A DNA stretch of 30,605 nucleotides from assembly GCA_900155495.1 (NCBI GenBank), contig FTLJ01000584.1, positions 1 to 30,605 on the forward strand. The letters run 5' to 3'. This stretch comes from Porogramme epimiltina. Taxonomy: Eukaryota; Basidiomycota; Agaricomycetes; Polyporales; Polyporaceae. Under the pieces are notes generated by a model that was given only the letters and a program-made list of their open reading frames with translations, had not been told where the DNA came from and did no database searches. Below, piece by piece: positions 18,710 to 28,925 of the stretch (its first letter is position 1; the number at the start of each line of letters is the position of its first letter). The translations under genes were made by a program, and so were the position numbers.

Positions 18710-20184
18710 ATGGATCTCATTGCGGTGCCCTTCACCCCCTCCCTTTCCTTCTCTGACAAAATACCTCCCGAGTTATGGGACAAAGTCATCGACGCTATCG
18801 ACGAGGAGAGGGACGCGAAGACAGGGCTTCTACCCGAAGCTACACGCCGTGCGCTCATAAACTGCGCTCTGGTCTGTCACGACTGGAACAAACGCGCGAC
18901 ATTCCACCTTCATCGGTGGATACATATCGGTGATGCCAATGCATTGACTGGTCTAACCGAACGAATGGGTTTAACATCAAGGACCTTGTGTCCCCATATT
19001 GAAACTCTCCATCTTCGCTTGCCCGGAGTTTGGCGTTATCCACCTAATAATGTCCTCACCTTTCTTCCCACTCTCTTCCGACAAGGCGTATCCTCTATAA
19101 CCGAACTCGACGTGGGAGTACACTTATCCCTCGAAGGTCATTTGATCCCACAAGGGAACAAAAAGATGGTCGTATTGCTCCCATGCTTATCCCTCCACCC
19201 CCGCTGGCCTAGCCTCGTCACTCCGGTATTCTCTACAGTAAGATATTTGCATATGTGGTTTACAAAATTCAAGAACTTCTCCGACTTTGGCAAATTTCTC
19301 AACTGCTTCCAGGGCCTGGAAGTGCTCGATTGCGATCACGTTGGGTGGAAAACCCTCGGTGTTATCCCAGGGTGTATGACTCGCAAGACTAGATGCACGT
19401 TTCTACAGATCCTTCGCGATCTTCGTGTACGCATGCACCACCCTATCTGTCTCCTATATACCCGAACTCATATGTCTCATATATTAGGTTTATGGTCTCC
19501 ACGCCCGTGGGGTCAATAGGATATTCTCCGCTCTCCCAGAGGATCGGTTATGCAATTTGAGATTAATGTTCGGTGGCGTAGGCGTGAAAGATGAACATGA
19601 TGACGTATCGGCTCCGCTGACTGGGGAAAAGGCTCAAATTTGCTTAGCAAGATTCACAAACCTCGACAAACTTACTGTGGAGGGATTTTGGATTGAGCAC
19701 TTCGAACACCTCCAGGCAGTACTCCACTCTTGGAAACCCACGGACGTACCGTTCAGAAATTTAGTAGTGCATTCTGGGTGGAATGAAATGCAGTCAGTCC
19801 TCTTGGGCGAAGAAGAAACTGGAAACCTCCGACAGAAGGTCTCATATTTAGAGGAAGGCTGTGGGAGTATGTTTTTTCTCTACAATGGGGCGCATATGAT
19901 GTCGCTCACTGCTAACATATATGTAATTGTACAGGTGGGCCTACTTTAACTATCGAGATAGCCGTATATATGATACCCCAAAAATATAAGGTCCAAGAGG
20001 AACAGATGTCGATGAATGTGAAGAAGTTGCTCCCGACAGCATTTGAAAATGACCGGCTGGAGGTTCAACTACGTCAGTGCGGGTTCTCAGAGATACTAAT
20101 AATCTGCTGATTCACTGTCTGCATTCTTTAGACTTTATGGAGGACATTACTGAGGCTCCGCCCTCACGTGCACTTGTAAGGTAG
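18710..20184 (+). CDS. F-box-like/LRR-type protein, paralogue 1
   Basis: The CDS is join(18710..19426,19488..19866,19935..20072,20132..20184), 428 aa. The N-terminus carries an F-box-like motif (IPPELWDKVIDAI, residues 18-30, then ALINCALVCHDW), typical of the large Agaricomycete family of presumed SCF substrate adaptors. The rest contains Leu-rich strands (ITELDVGVHL, LEVLDCDHVGWKTLGVIPGC) consistent with an LRR-like fold. Exon and intron sizes match paralogue 2 at 24546 almost exactly (exons 717 and 379 nt in both; introns 61, 68 and 59 here versus 60, 68 and 59). The last codons (AGG TAG) are supplied by a MITE-like insertion beginning at 20179. Without it the frame would continue for two further codons to a TGA now at 20655-20657. 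The target of the putative ligase is unknown. Confidence 0.8.
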
Positions 20185-20646
20185 GGGACCTTCAAAACGC
20201 ACCAACCCCACGTGATCCCGCGTGACAAGGGCGCTACCTCTCGTATTTCGTACTTGTTTGCTCATTTGCACTGTATTCTGGGCGAAAATGGAAAAACTGC
20301 TCCCAAGAAGTTGTACAGGAGTGCTTTCCCGTCCCGAAAATGAACTTATCTCGCAGAGCAAGAGAGTGTGCATGTCGGCATCTTCAATTTTGTGTGGCTG
20401 GCCAACGTGATTCAGGCGCTTTTGCCGAAGGCACCCTTATTTGCTCATTTTGAACACAACTCGGGTACCACTGGTTTCCAGCCCTCCATATTTTGAAAAA
20501 GTATTCTCACAATGCATCAAAACAAAAATATGGAACAGATATTTTATACGTTGCTTATAACGGTCAGGGGAAGGCTCAAAATACTGAAATCGTCACGCTG
20601 TGACTCAGATCACGTGGGGTTGGCGCGTTTTGAAGGCCCCCTACCT
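20179..20646. mobile_element. MITE-like non-autonomous DNA transposon with TIRs
   Basis: This is a 468-bp element bounded by inverted repeats of about 39 bp. The left end starts AGGTAGGGGACCTTCAAAAC, and the right end is its complement with a few mismatches, terminating CCCCCTACCT at 20646. TA dinucleotides flank both ends (20177-20178 and 20647-20648), fitting the TA target-site duplication of Tc1/mariner-type elements. A TTG triplet also lies outside both TAs (20174-20176 and 20649-20651), so a 3-bp duplication with longer TIRs is an alternative reading. The interior is AT-rich and has no transposase-like ORF, so the element is non-autonomous. It is inserted in the terminal exon of the F-box gene ending at 20184. 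Confidence 0.85.
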
Positions 20647-20648
20647 TA

Positions 20649-22197
20649 TTGTTCTGAAGTCTCTTCGTTGTGACTCCGATTGTAGCTCGTATTGTGGGTA
20701 AAGGATAGAAATGCACAGAAAACGGGAGGTTGAAGCAGTATTCGTATTAAATCAACAAGTGTGGTTGTCCATGGAGAACGAAAACATCGACTTTCGTACA
20801 AGCATAAATTTCACTAAAATGAGTACTACGTGCAGCCCGGGCTCCCCATCTGACTATCCATTCCCAGAGGAAACGTCCTACCTCCAAAGACAGCCGCTAC
20901 GGGGGCACGTTATGGAGCGCAGGCCCGCTCTTACTACTCTGCAGTATGACACAGCAGCGCGCCGGACACATGTGCGCCACACGTTTCACAGTGCATAGCC
21001 CCAAGAACTACTGAGGCACGTTACACAAGGAAAGCGATGTCCGATATATAGTGGAGGCAGAGTTATGGCCGGGGGGGACTGTGTACACGAGAAAGCGCGA
21101 CAAAAAGGAACATCAACGCTGCGGGGTCGATCTCCACTCAGCGTACACGGTCCTCCTCATGAATATACAAAAACGGAGTCAAATGTGAACCTATTCACGC
21201 ATGTGCCTCAAGCGAAGATGGCGCGTCTAGTCCAGAGGCACCTCTGACGAGTGCTTGGGGTGAAGCATCACATGCGGGCATGGTGTAGTTATAGGTAGGT
21301 ATCGGGGAGGGTGTATACCTCGGCCGCGGTGACCAAGTGACTTGCGAAGGATCTTGAAAAGGCGCAGCGCATGTCAATACAATCGAAGCACATGAGCCTG
21401 ACGTCTGTTGACGTCTAGTAGTACGGGGAGATAGAAGAACAGCTGCAGTCGAAGCGGGGGGAGATTGAACTGGACACTCGCAATCATGATATCTGCCACT
21501 TATGCCGTGTACTCGGTGTTCGTAGAGTGAAATAGAGTCGACTTGTAGAGCACTCGTAAAAACGTTGCAAATAAGACCGTAAGCATGGCGGTGAAAGTGC
21601 TAGTATTATGGGTAGAACGTACTTGTGATTGGGGATCCATGAACCGCGAGCGGATTATGCGCGCGGCATGTTGGGGGAGCGGAGTCCTAAGCAGCTGTCG
21701 TGGATGCTTGGGACAATTTGGAACTCTCAGTCCTGCTCGATGGAGATATACTAAGCCTTTGCCTTAGCTGGGTAGAGAGACGCACTTTGGGGTATGCGCG
21801 TCAGGCACGGGGCAAAGGGGGGATGATTGGACCGTGACCTGTGGTAAGGCTGCCGCACAAGTCGTCGCAGGGACTGTGTGCGCATATTGGGCTTGTGGCT
21901 GAGCGCTGATCAGCTAATTTATCCCGGAGTCTACCGAGTTCGCCTCTACGTCGGAGCGCGGCCACATTCCGAAATCCCAATCCTTGGTCGGCGGACATAA
22001 CGACCCACCGCCGGGCACGTCGACTTGGATGTCGAAGTCCCTGTTTTGCATAGCTTCCGATTACCATCAAGAAGGAGCGCTAAAACGGTGGCGCATGCCC
22101 CCTGTCAGTGTTATGCCGCCGTATTAGGTTCCCGCATATTGCATGAATAGCGAAAGCTTGTACAGTACGTTCACAGCCGACATCGCCCCTCTCCACA
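20649..22197. other. Gene-free spacer between MITE and LINE insertions
   Basis: Only short, overlapping frames without splice logic or motifs are present. Base composition fluctuates, with an AT-rich start near 20650-20850. I see no tRNA cloverleaf, tandem array or further terminal inverted repeats. It is probably eroded intergenic or old transposon sequence. Confidence 0.45.
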
Positions 22198-22209
22198 TCC
22201 TACACTGTT
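22198..22209. repeat. Target-site duplication of LINE copy A, left copy
   Basis: TCCTACACTGTT; the last two Ts merge with the oligo-T tail, so the exact edge is ambiguous by a base or two. Confidence 0.8.
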
Positions 22210-23209
22210 TTTTTTTTTTGGGATCTGTGTTTATTGCCCTTGAGGGCCGAGCCCTATGGTAGGCATGCGCGACTAGGTAGCTACATGGTAGAGGAGACGT
22301 GGGGATCGCTGGACAGAAGCCGAGAATTGTACGTAGCAGAGGGCGCGGCATGTGCCCCGGGGGTCCGGGACGCGCCCGCCGGCCAGGCTGGCAGGCGGCG
22401 CTCTCGCCATTAGTGTGGAGCGTTGTAGCGTAGTGTAGAGGAGGTGCGAGAGATAGAATTGTATCGTAAAAAGTGGCTGCACGGCGCTGCGAGTCCCAAC
22501 GCCCCCGACCTTTGAGTAGGTAGGGCCGTGAGTTGTAAACCTGCCGCCCTTGTGAGTGCGCGTACGCCCCGGGCTACTGCCTCTTGCCGCGGTTCAGGGG
22601 TACGGGCGACAGTTGCCCCGCCGCCCGTCAGAACTCCCCCACGCCCAGGGCGTCAGGACCGTTCACGCCGCCGCCACAGAGAGAGAGAGAAAAGAAAAAG
22701 AAAGAAATGGACCACCCAACGCCCCGGGCGAAAAAGCGCCCGGGGAAATCCCAGTGCCAGTGCGTCTCGCGTGTGAGGGAGAGGGGGGGAGGGGGGAGGT
22801 TCTCGCCGCGCGCATTATCCTTCGTCGTCCTTGTCTTCGTCCTCGATCTCGGGCAGCAGTCCGAAGATGCGGCGGAAGCGTTCCGTGGCGTTGATGTAAG
22901 CGAAAAGCGGGCGGAGGGCGGTCTTCGAGTTGAGGAGGACCGAGAGTTTGCGACCCTCGCGCCCGAGCGTTCGGAAGTGGATCGCGCGGTGTATGCCGTA
23001 GGCCGGGCAGTCGAGAAGGTAGTGGGTGGGCGTCTCTGGGGCTTCCGCGCATGTCGGACACGTGTCGGTGAGGGACTTCCCTATGCGCTTGAGATAAGCA
23101 TAGAGTGGGACGTGACCCGTCCGCAGCTGGGTGAGGAGGTTAGCGTGGCGGCGCGCGAGAGGTTTCACAAGCTTAGCATATTTCCCCGAGGGGAGCGACT
23201 CGTCGACAC
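22210..23209 (-). mobile_element. 5'-truncated LINE (Tad1-like non-LTR retrotransposon), copy A
   Basis: The element runs on the minus strand. Its 3' end is an oligo(A) tail, seen as a T run from 22208 on the plus strand, and its 5' end is cut at 23209. A direct repeat TCCTACACTGTT flanks it on both sides (22198-22209 and 23210-23221), a 12-bp target-site duplication typical of target-primed reverse transcription. About 395 bp at the 5' side encode the C-terminus of the LINE polyprotein. The remaining 600 bp are 3' untranslated sequence, of which about 430 bp are repeated in copy B at 23647. The truncated copy cannot move by itself. Confidence 0.85.
22815..23209 (-). pseudogene. LINE polyprotein C-terminal fragment
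   Basis: The minus-strand frame is open from the truncation point to a stop at 22815. It reads KPLARRHANLLTQLRTGHVP, then a zinc-knuckle-like CPTC-x8-H-x4-C (CPTCAEAPETPTHYLLDC), CPAYGIHRA, and an acidic end DEDKDDEG. This is the characteristic C-terminal module after the RT/RNase H region of fungal Tad1-type LINEs: RTGH, then Cys-rich motif, then LLECPAY-like. The reverse transcriptase and endonuclease regions are absent because of 5' truncation, so it is a fragment and not a working gene. Confidence 0.8.
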
Positions 23210-23221
23210 TCCTACACTGTT
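23210..23221. repeat. Target-site duplication of LINE copy A, right copy
   Basis: TCCTACACTGTT, identical to 22198-22209; it marks the 5' truncation point of the minus-strand LINE. Confidence 0.85.
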
Positions 23222-23646
23222 AACGCCATCCGGAACCGAGCCCCCACACCCTCCTCTTATGAATTATGATCCAGTTCGGTTCACCTGAGCGCCGCAAAGC
23301 ACGCCTTGGACGTGCAGAAGAGACGGCACACGCAAGGCCCTGAACTGCCCCCATGACTGCGTTATCAAGCGAGTAGATCTTGCGGCCCTGGACATATTTC
23401 ATAAGTTCGTTGGGCATAAACACACCAGAACCTCCGGACCACGACTTCATGCACCTGACTCGTCGACTTACTGATCGGCCTTGGGCAATGGATGAGCACC
23501 AAATCAAGTACCTTGGATCCCCATATGTCAAACCTGGGCCTCTTAGTGACAAGGAAAATTTATTATTCTCCAAGTAATAACCTTACACTCCCCTATCCTT
23601 CATAAAATGCCTCACTTTAACCACTTTCGGCCCCTTCAGTCGTACC
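23222..23646. other. Spacer between the two LINE copies, no supported gene
   Basis: A 117-codon minus-strand frame (23220-23573) is open but overlaps the target-site duplication, and I recognise nothing in it. On the plus strand a frame ending NLLFSK at about 23577 is also open. Neither has splice signals. This DNA predates the two LINE insertions and could be an eroded gene. Confidence 0.4.
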
Positions 23647-24078
23647 TTTTTTTTGGTATCCGTGTTTATTTCCCTTGAGGGCCGGGCCCTATGGTAGTCA
23701 TGAACGACAATGTAGCTACGGCTGGGGGGGATGGCGGGGGGATCACGAGACAGAAGCCAAGAATGAGGGGTGAGGAGAGCGCGCGGGGGAGCAACTGCGA
23801 CGTGCGGGGCACCTACGGTCAGGTGGCGCTTAGCTTGGTGTGGTTGTATCGTAGAGGGCAGTGTAGTAGAGAAGCAGGAGGGAATAAAACGTATATCGTA
23901 AAAGTGGCTGCGTGACGCTTCGGACCCCGGCACTCTCGACCATCTCGTGGTAGGGCTGTGAGTTATACACCTGCCGTCCTTGTGAGTGCGCGCACGCCCC
24001 GGGCTCCTGCCTCTTTCCACGTTTCAGGGGTACGGACGCCGGTTGCCCTGTCGCCCGTCAGAACTCCCCCACTCCCAG
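23647..24078 (-). mobile_element. 5'-truncated LINE 3' end, copy B
   Basis: About 430 bp align with copy A (22210-22650) in the same orientation. They start at an oligo-T run (23647-23654) followed by the shared GTGTTTATT-CCCTTGAGGGCCG-GCCCTATGGTA tract. They end in the shared TGCCTCTT and GTCAGAACTCCCCCAC tracts near 24072. Homology stops there, where an F-box gene fragment begins. It contains only 3' untranslated LINE sequence, so truncation is more severe than in copy A. I found no convincing target-site duplication. The two copies differ by many substitutions and indels, so they are not a recent segmental duplication. Confidence 0.75.
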
Positions 24079-24110
24079 CAGAAGAAATACTAGAACAGGA
24101 GATCATATCA

Positions 24111-24230
24111 TACCGCGTCACAACAGAGAGAACAGGAGACTATATTCCCCTCCACGTCCCCCTACACCCTCGCTTTCCCAGCCTCGTCGCTCCCGTGTTC
24201 TCTACTGTGAGTCGGAATATGGAGGGCATG
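24111..24230 (+). pseudogene. F-box-like gene fragment
   Basis: A plus-strand frame encodes HPRFPSLVAPVFSTV, identical over RFPSLVAPVFSTV to paralogue 2 (within 25040-25075) and close to paralogue 1 (RWPSLVTPVFSTV). The preceding residues TTERTGDYIPLHVPLH parallel ETEQRAVFLPYISLH in paralogue 2. Similarity fades after about 24230. Only the middle of exon 1 is present, with no F-box and no start codon of its own, and it directly abuts the truncated end of LINE copy B. It is a remnant of a third family member. Confidence 0.75.
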
Positions 24231-24455
24231 GTGAATACGGTGATGTAGATTTACGAGAAAAATCACACATGGAACAATTGTCATGAAATAATTCCCACTC
24301 CACAAAGCCCCCTCTTGTCCCTTCCCCTATTACTTGATAATGTGTGTAGTAGATTTTGACACTCATAGACTTAAGCTTCTATTGATTAGGTTTGCATACT
24401 GTGTTCACATAATCAGCCGCGCTCATGATCACTGCCCCCAATGAAGGGTGGGCGT

Positions 24456-24461
24456 TATATA
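24456..24461 (+). promoter_or_regulatory. TATA-like element upstream of F-box paralogue 2
   Basis: TATATA lies 85 nt upstream of the ATG at 24546. Paralogue 1 has only a weaker AT-rich motif at the comparable position. Confidence 0.3.
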
Positions 24462-24545
24462 CTCTAATCGTCACGAGAGTGCCCCTCTCTCTTTCTGACC
24501 TTTGCTTTCCTCGACCACTTCCCGCCACGACTTCCACTCTCTGCC

Positions 24546-26289
24546 ATGGATATCAGTCACACACCACATACCCCCACTGTTCGCTTCTCTCACAAACTCC
24601 CTCCGGAGATGTGGGACCAAGTCATTGACGCCCTCGGCAATGACAGGGATCCGGGAACAGGAGCTCTACCTGACGCTACACACCATGCGCTCATAAATTG
24701 TGCCCTAGTCTGCCATGACTGGACTCCCCGGGCGAAATGGAATCTGAATAGTTTCATACGTATCGAAGATGTCGATTCATTGACCCGTCTGGCTCAACGC
24801 TTCAGTGAAACATCAAGTGTCTTATCTCCCAACGTTTCCTCTCTCACTCTATGCATAGCAGGCGACAATCTTTATCCACCAAGTAATATCCTCACCCACC
24901 TTCCCCTTCTCTTCCGGCTGGGCCTATCCTCTATACGTCACCTCCAATTGTACACAACCTATTCCCCTAGTAGTCAATCCACGCCGCAAGAGACAGAACA
25001 GAGAGCCGTATTCCTTCCCTACATATCCCTTCACGCTCGCTTTCCTAGCCTCGTCGCCCCAGTATTCTCTACCGTGAGAAGTTTGAAAATGTCTCCTATA
25101 ACGTTCAGGAACTTTTCCGACTTTAGCAAATTTCTCAACTGCTTCCCTCGGTTGGAAACCCTCAAATGCGAAGACGTGCAGTGGCTCACCCTCGGTGTTG
25201 TCCCGGGGTGCATGACTCGCAAGACTAAACGCACATTCTTACACAACCTTCATGATCTTCAGGTACGCACACACCATCCTGTCCGTATCCCGCACGCTTG
25301 AGCTCACATGTCTCGCATTTAGCTGGATGGTATCAATCCCTGTGGTGTTAAGAGGATTCTTTCAGCTCTCCATGATCATCAATTGCGTCGGTTTCACTTC
25401 GGATTTGTACGAGAAGGCTGGCCAGATGGAGAAGATGTAGTAGAAGATCCGGTGACTGGAGAAAACGCTCAAGTTTCCTTAGCACGATTCACGAGCGTCA
25501 GCGAGCTCTTCGTACACAGATGTCAGGTCAAACACTTCGGAAATCTCCAAGCAATGCTCCGTTCCTGGAACCCCACAAAAACGCCATCCAGACATCTAGA
25601 ACTGCTGTTTTGGTGGGAAGATATACAGTGCGTCGAATCGTGGGAAGCAGGAACTGGCAAACTCAAACAAGGTGCCTCAGCTCTGGAGGAAAGTTGTGGA
25701 AGTGTGTTCTTCTCCCTCTCAATAGCCTGCATATGACGGTCCACTACTAACGTGCGTGCAATTGTGCAGATGCGCCGTCTCCGACTATCATGATATATTT
25801 GGTCGCTGTGCCCTCGAAGTACAAAGACCAGGAGAGGATTTGGATGTACGTTGAGATGTTATTCCCGAAGGCAATCAAAGAAGGGCGATTACAGGTTGAA
25901 ATCGGTGGGTGGGGGTGCTCGGCCATATTGATAGCTGGCTGATGCACCCTTGGTGTGCTTCAGACTTTGATCCTCCAGAGGATGATCAGACAAATTTTTC
26001 CTGCTTACAAAATCCATACTTGTACATGGTTCAAAGGGGGCGGTCGAGCTGTGCCCGACAGCGTAGCTGTCGGATAACAGTAGCACCACGAGCACGGCTC
26101 GTGGAAGTGTACTTTGATCCCCTTCCACTCGGCTCCTCCACAATCTTGTATATTCTCTTCATCGCCTCACGAACCCATCCCCCTTCACTCGTACGTTCAT
26201 GTATCTTCCATACTGCCGCAATGTACATACGGCTCCTCACGCACACGTCGCACACACAACACTCCGCCAAAACGCAAATCTATTACTAG
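24546..26289 (+). CDS. F-box-like/LRR-type protein, paralogue 2
   Basis: The CDS is join(24546..25262,25323..25701,25770..25904,25964..26289), 518 aa. It has an F-box-like motif (LPPEMWDQVIDAL, then ALINCALVCHDWTPRAKW) near residues 19-60. A Leu-rich body follows (SSLTLCIAGDNLYPP, LETLKCEDVQWLTLGVVPGC, TFRNFSDFSKFLNCFPRL), collinear with paralogue 1 throughout exons 1-3. A role as an SCF-type substrate adaptor is inferred from the family. Exon 4 is unlike that of paralogue 1 after the first two residues: it runs 108 codons, is rich in Ser/Thr/His, and ends HSAKTQIYY. The true stop may be earlier through an unseen intron, or the tail may be a read-through extension. It converges on the complex I gene with 10 bp between stops. 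Confidence 0.78.
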
Positions 26290-26299
26290 CTCCCTGACA

Positions 26300-28230
26300 T
26301 TACGCTGACACCTCGGGCAAGTTCGCCCCAAGGTTATCCGGAACCGCCAACGTAGGGTCCACCTCGCTCTTCATCCGGCCCCCAAACAGCACCGCGCCCT
26401 GTTCCCTCCGGAACGCCGCGATCCGCGCCTCGACCTCAGGACGGAAGTGGCGCATGAGGCCCTGGATCGGCCACGCTGCCGCGTCGCCGAGCGCGCAGAT
26501 CGTGCGGCCCTCGACCTGCTTCGTGAGCTCGAGGAGCATGTCGATCTCGCGCGCATGCCCGCGGCCCTCGGCGAAGCGGTCCATCATGTTCATCATCCAC
26601 GTCGTGCCCTCGCGGCAGGGCGTGCATTGACCACAGGACTCGTGCTTGTAGAACTGTAAGGGGATACGGTCAGAGGCGTGACGACGTGATGGGGCAATGA
26701 GATGGAGGATCGGCACGGGGATTGAGGAAGAACATGACAACGGAGCGAGTGGCGGAGGGGCCATAGGGAGGGAGGATGCAGAGGGAGGACGGGGTAGAAG
26801 CGACGACGCTGAAAGGGAGACTTACGTGCGCGAAACGAGCGATAGCCTTGACGATGTCAGTGCTCTTGTCCATCACGATGACCGCACCCGTCCCGAGACC
26901 AGACTGCGCGTCCTTCAGCGAGTCGTAGTCCATCCTGCCCCGAAGTCAGCCTTGCCCACGAGAGAAGAGACATGTCACTCACAAGACCTCCCCGCACTTG
27001 TCGATCGGCAGCACGGGGACAGAGCTCCCGCCGGGGATAATACCCAGCAAGTTGTCCCACCCGCCCCGCACACCACCGCAGTGCTTCTCGATCAGGTCCT
27101 TCAGGGGGATACTCATCTCCTCCTCCACCACACACGGGTTGTTCACGTGCCCAGACACGCAGAACAGCTTCGTGCCCTCGTTCCGCTTCCGCCCAAACCC
27201 AGCGAACCACGGCGCACCCCGCCGGCAGATCGTCGGCGCGACCGACACCGTCTCCACGTTCGCGACCGTCGTCGGGCACCCAAACAGGCCCACGTCCGCC
27301 GGGAACGGCGGCTTCAGGCGCGGCTTGCCCTGCTTCCCCTCGATACTCTCAATCAGCGCCGTCTCCTCGCCACAGATGTACGCGCCCGCCCCGCGGTGGA
27401 GGTACACGTCGAACGCGTACCCGGTCCCGCACGCGTCCTTGCCGAGGAAGCCGGCCTTGTACGCCTCGTCGATCGCCTGCTGGACGTGGGACGCCTCCTG
27501 GAAGAACTCGCCGCGGATGTAGATGTACGCGGCGTTCGCGTTCATCGCGCGCCCCGCGACGAGGCAGCCCTCGACGAGCTTATGGGGGTCACCGCGCATG
27601 ATCTCGCGGTCCTTGCATGTCCCCGGCTCACCCTCGTCCGCGTTGACGACGAGGTACCGCGGCCTAAGGGGGAGGTGGGGTCGGAATGGAAGCGGGCAGA
27701 GGGGGGAAGGACGGGGGTGCTCACCTTGGGTCCTTCTCCCAGCCAGGCTTGTTCATGAAACTCCACTTCAGACCGCTGGGGAAGCCGGCGCCGCCGCGCC
27801 CGCGCAGGCCCGAGTTCTTGATAGTGTCGATGATCCAGCTATCACCCTTGAGGATGATCTCCTTCGTTTTGTGCCAGTCGCCGCGGGACTACGGGGCCCG
27901 CGTCAGTCACGTCATGCGCACTACAGGGGCACACAGGAGGCGGGAGGGGAGGGAGACGCACCGTCGCGCCCTTGATGCCGTGGTCGTGCCTGCAGTAGGC
28001 GTTGGTGAAGATGCGGTCCTGGTCCTTGAGCCCGCCATAGCGGCGGACGGGCGTGTCCTGCACCGTCGCGAACGAGCGGCGGAGTTTGGCCCGGAACGGC
28101 CGCGCTATCTCTGTTCGAACGAGGGAGTAGGAGAGGGGAGACGTGGCACCCGTCAGCGCCGTCTGAACAACCCCGACCAGCAAGAAAGCGGCGGAGACGT
28201 ACGGGAAGCGGCCGAGGGGTGTCTGAGCAT
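26300..28230 (-). CDS. nuo51: NADH:ubiquinone oxidoreductase 51-kDa subunit (complex I, NDUFV1/NuoF)
   Basis: The CDS is the complement of join(26300..26653,26826..26934,26983..27663,27725..27888,27962..28110,28203..28230), 494 aa; the introns are 172, 48, 61, 73 and 92 nt. It is the mitochondrial matrix-arm subunit that binds NADH and FMN and carries the N3 [4Fe-4S] cluster, the electron entry point of complex I. Seen: an Arg-rich presequence ([20 protein letters not shown]), the FMN loop [35 protein letters not shown], the NADH/FMN region [20 protein letters not shown], and cluster ligands [11 protein letters not shown] with a distal Cys in [11 protein letters not shown]. Length matches fungal orthologues (about 490 aa). 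Exon 1 is only 28 nt. Met1 is chosen because it gives a mitochondrial targeting sequence in phase. Confidence 0.95.
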
Positions 28231-28541
28231 CGTGCTGGCCGTGCTGGTCGCCGGGGAAGAGTGTTTGCTCGTCGCTGACCGTCGCCCGCGCTCCCAATGG
28301 CTCGGACTCCGCCGGGTCCGTGTATGCGTGTGTTTGCGCTGTGGCTGGGCGTCAGCGAATCAGGCGGCGCCAGTTTGTCGCGCGCCTTGTGCACCGCGCC
28401 GGCGCTTCCCGCCGTGATCCTGGCCCGGCGCGGGTTGCTCCCGTACGCTCATCATCGATCTGAGGCTCAAAAATTCGGGAAGGTAGTTGGAAGAAGGTAT
28501 GTGCTCATTCTTGTAGGTTATGTTCGATTATATGCGTGCTG
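28231..28541. other. 5' flank of the complex I gene
   Basis: This is upstream sequence of the minus-strand complex I gene. A minus-strand frame continues to 28394 but adds no family-like residues, so it is taken as 5' untranslated sequence and promoter. No clear TATA box is seen in the GC-rich part near 28250-28440. Confidence 0.4.
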
Positions 28542-28925
28542 ATGGTGCCAAACGGACTTGCAGGGAGAGCAATGGTAGTTGCGGGGGCAACCGTGGTGGG
28601 AGTCATGTCTTGTACGGTAGGTGTTCAGAGAGCAATCGCATCTCCAAATGTTCTGGCAGCCCGAAGGAAGTTCATACACCAGCAAGCACAATTTTGGGCC
28701 TCCGATTCCTCCAATCTGTGGTTAGCGCAGGTCCTGAAAGCGCACCTCAAAAGCCGCACTGCAGCCGCCGCGAACACCGAGGCGGCGCCGCGAAACGGTT
28801 TGAAGGACTCCGACCGTGGAAGGCTGTCGGGGCTGCTTAGGGCCGTCTTCTTTCTTTGGCGAGTCGTCCACAGCGCAAGGGTGCTGAGCCCCTGCAGGGC
28901 CCGCATCTGTGGCGGGACAGGATAG
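28542..28925 (+). CDS. Hypothetical ORF with one hydrophobic segment, weak candidate
   Basis: A 127-aa frame runs from ATG 28542 to TAG 28923-28925. Residues about 10-30 (AMVVAGATVVGVMSCTVGVQ) are hydrophobic, followed by a basic and Ala-rich stretch (KFIHQQAQFW, KAHLKSRTAAAANTEAAP). No family is recognised. The minus strand is open over much of the same interval (28625-28963). Codon choice is mixed and not GC3-biased like the confident genes nearby, so this may be chance. Confidence 0.2.
   Translation: MVPNGLAGRAMVVAGATVVGVMSCTVGVQRAIASPNVLAARRKFIHQQAQFWASDSSNLWLAQVLKAHLKSRTAAAANTEAAPRNGLKDSDRGRLSGLLRAVFFLWRVVHSARVLSPCRARICGGTG

Noticed and set aside
26697..27758. Plus-strand 353-aa ORF
   Set aside because: It is antisense to the complex I 51-kDa subunit gene; this is a shadow caused by the high GC3 of the real gene.
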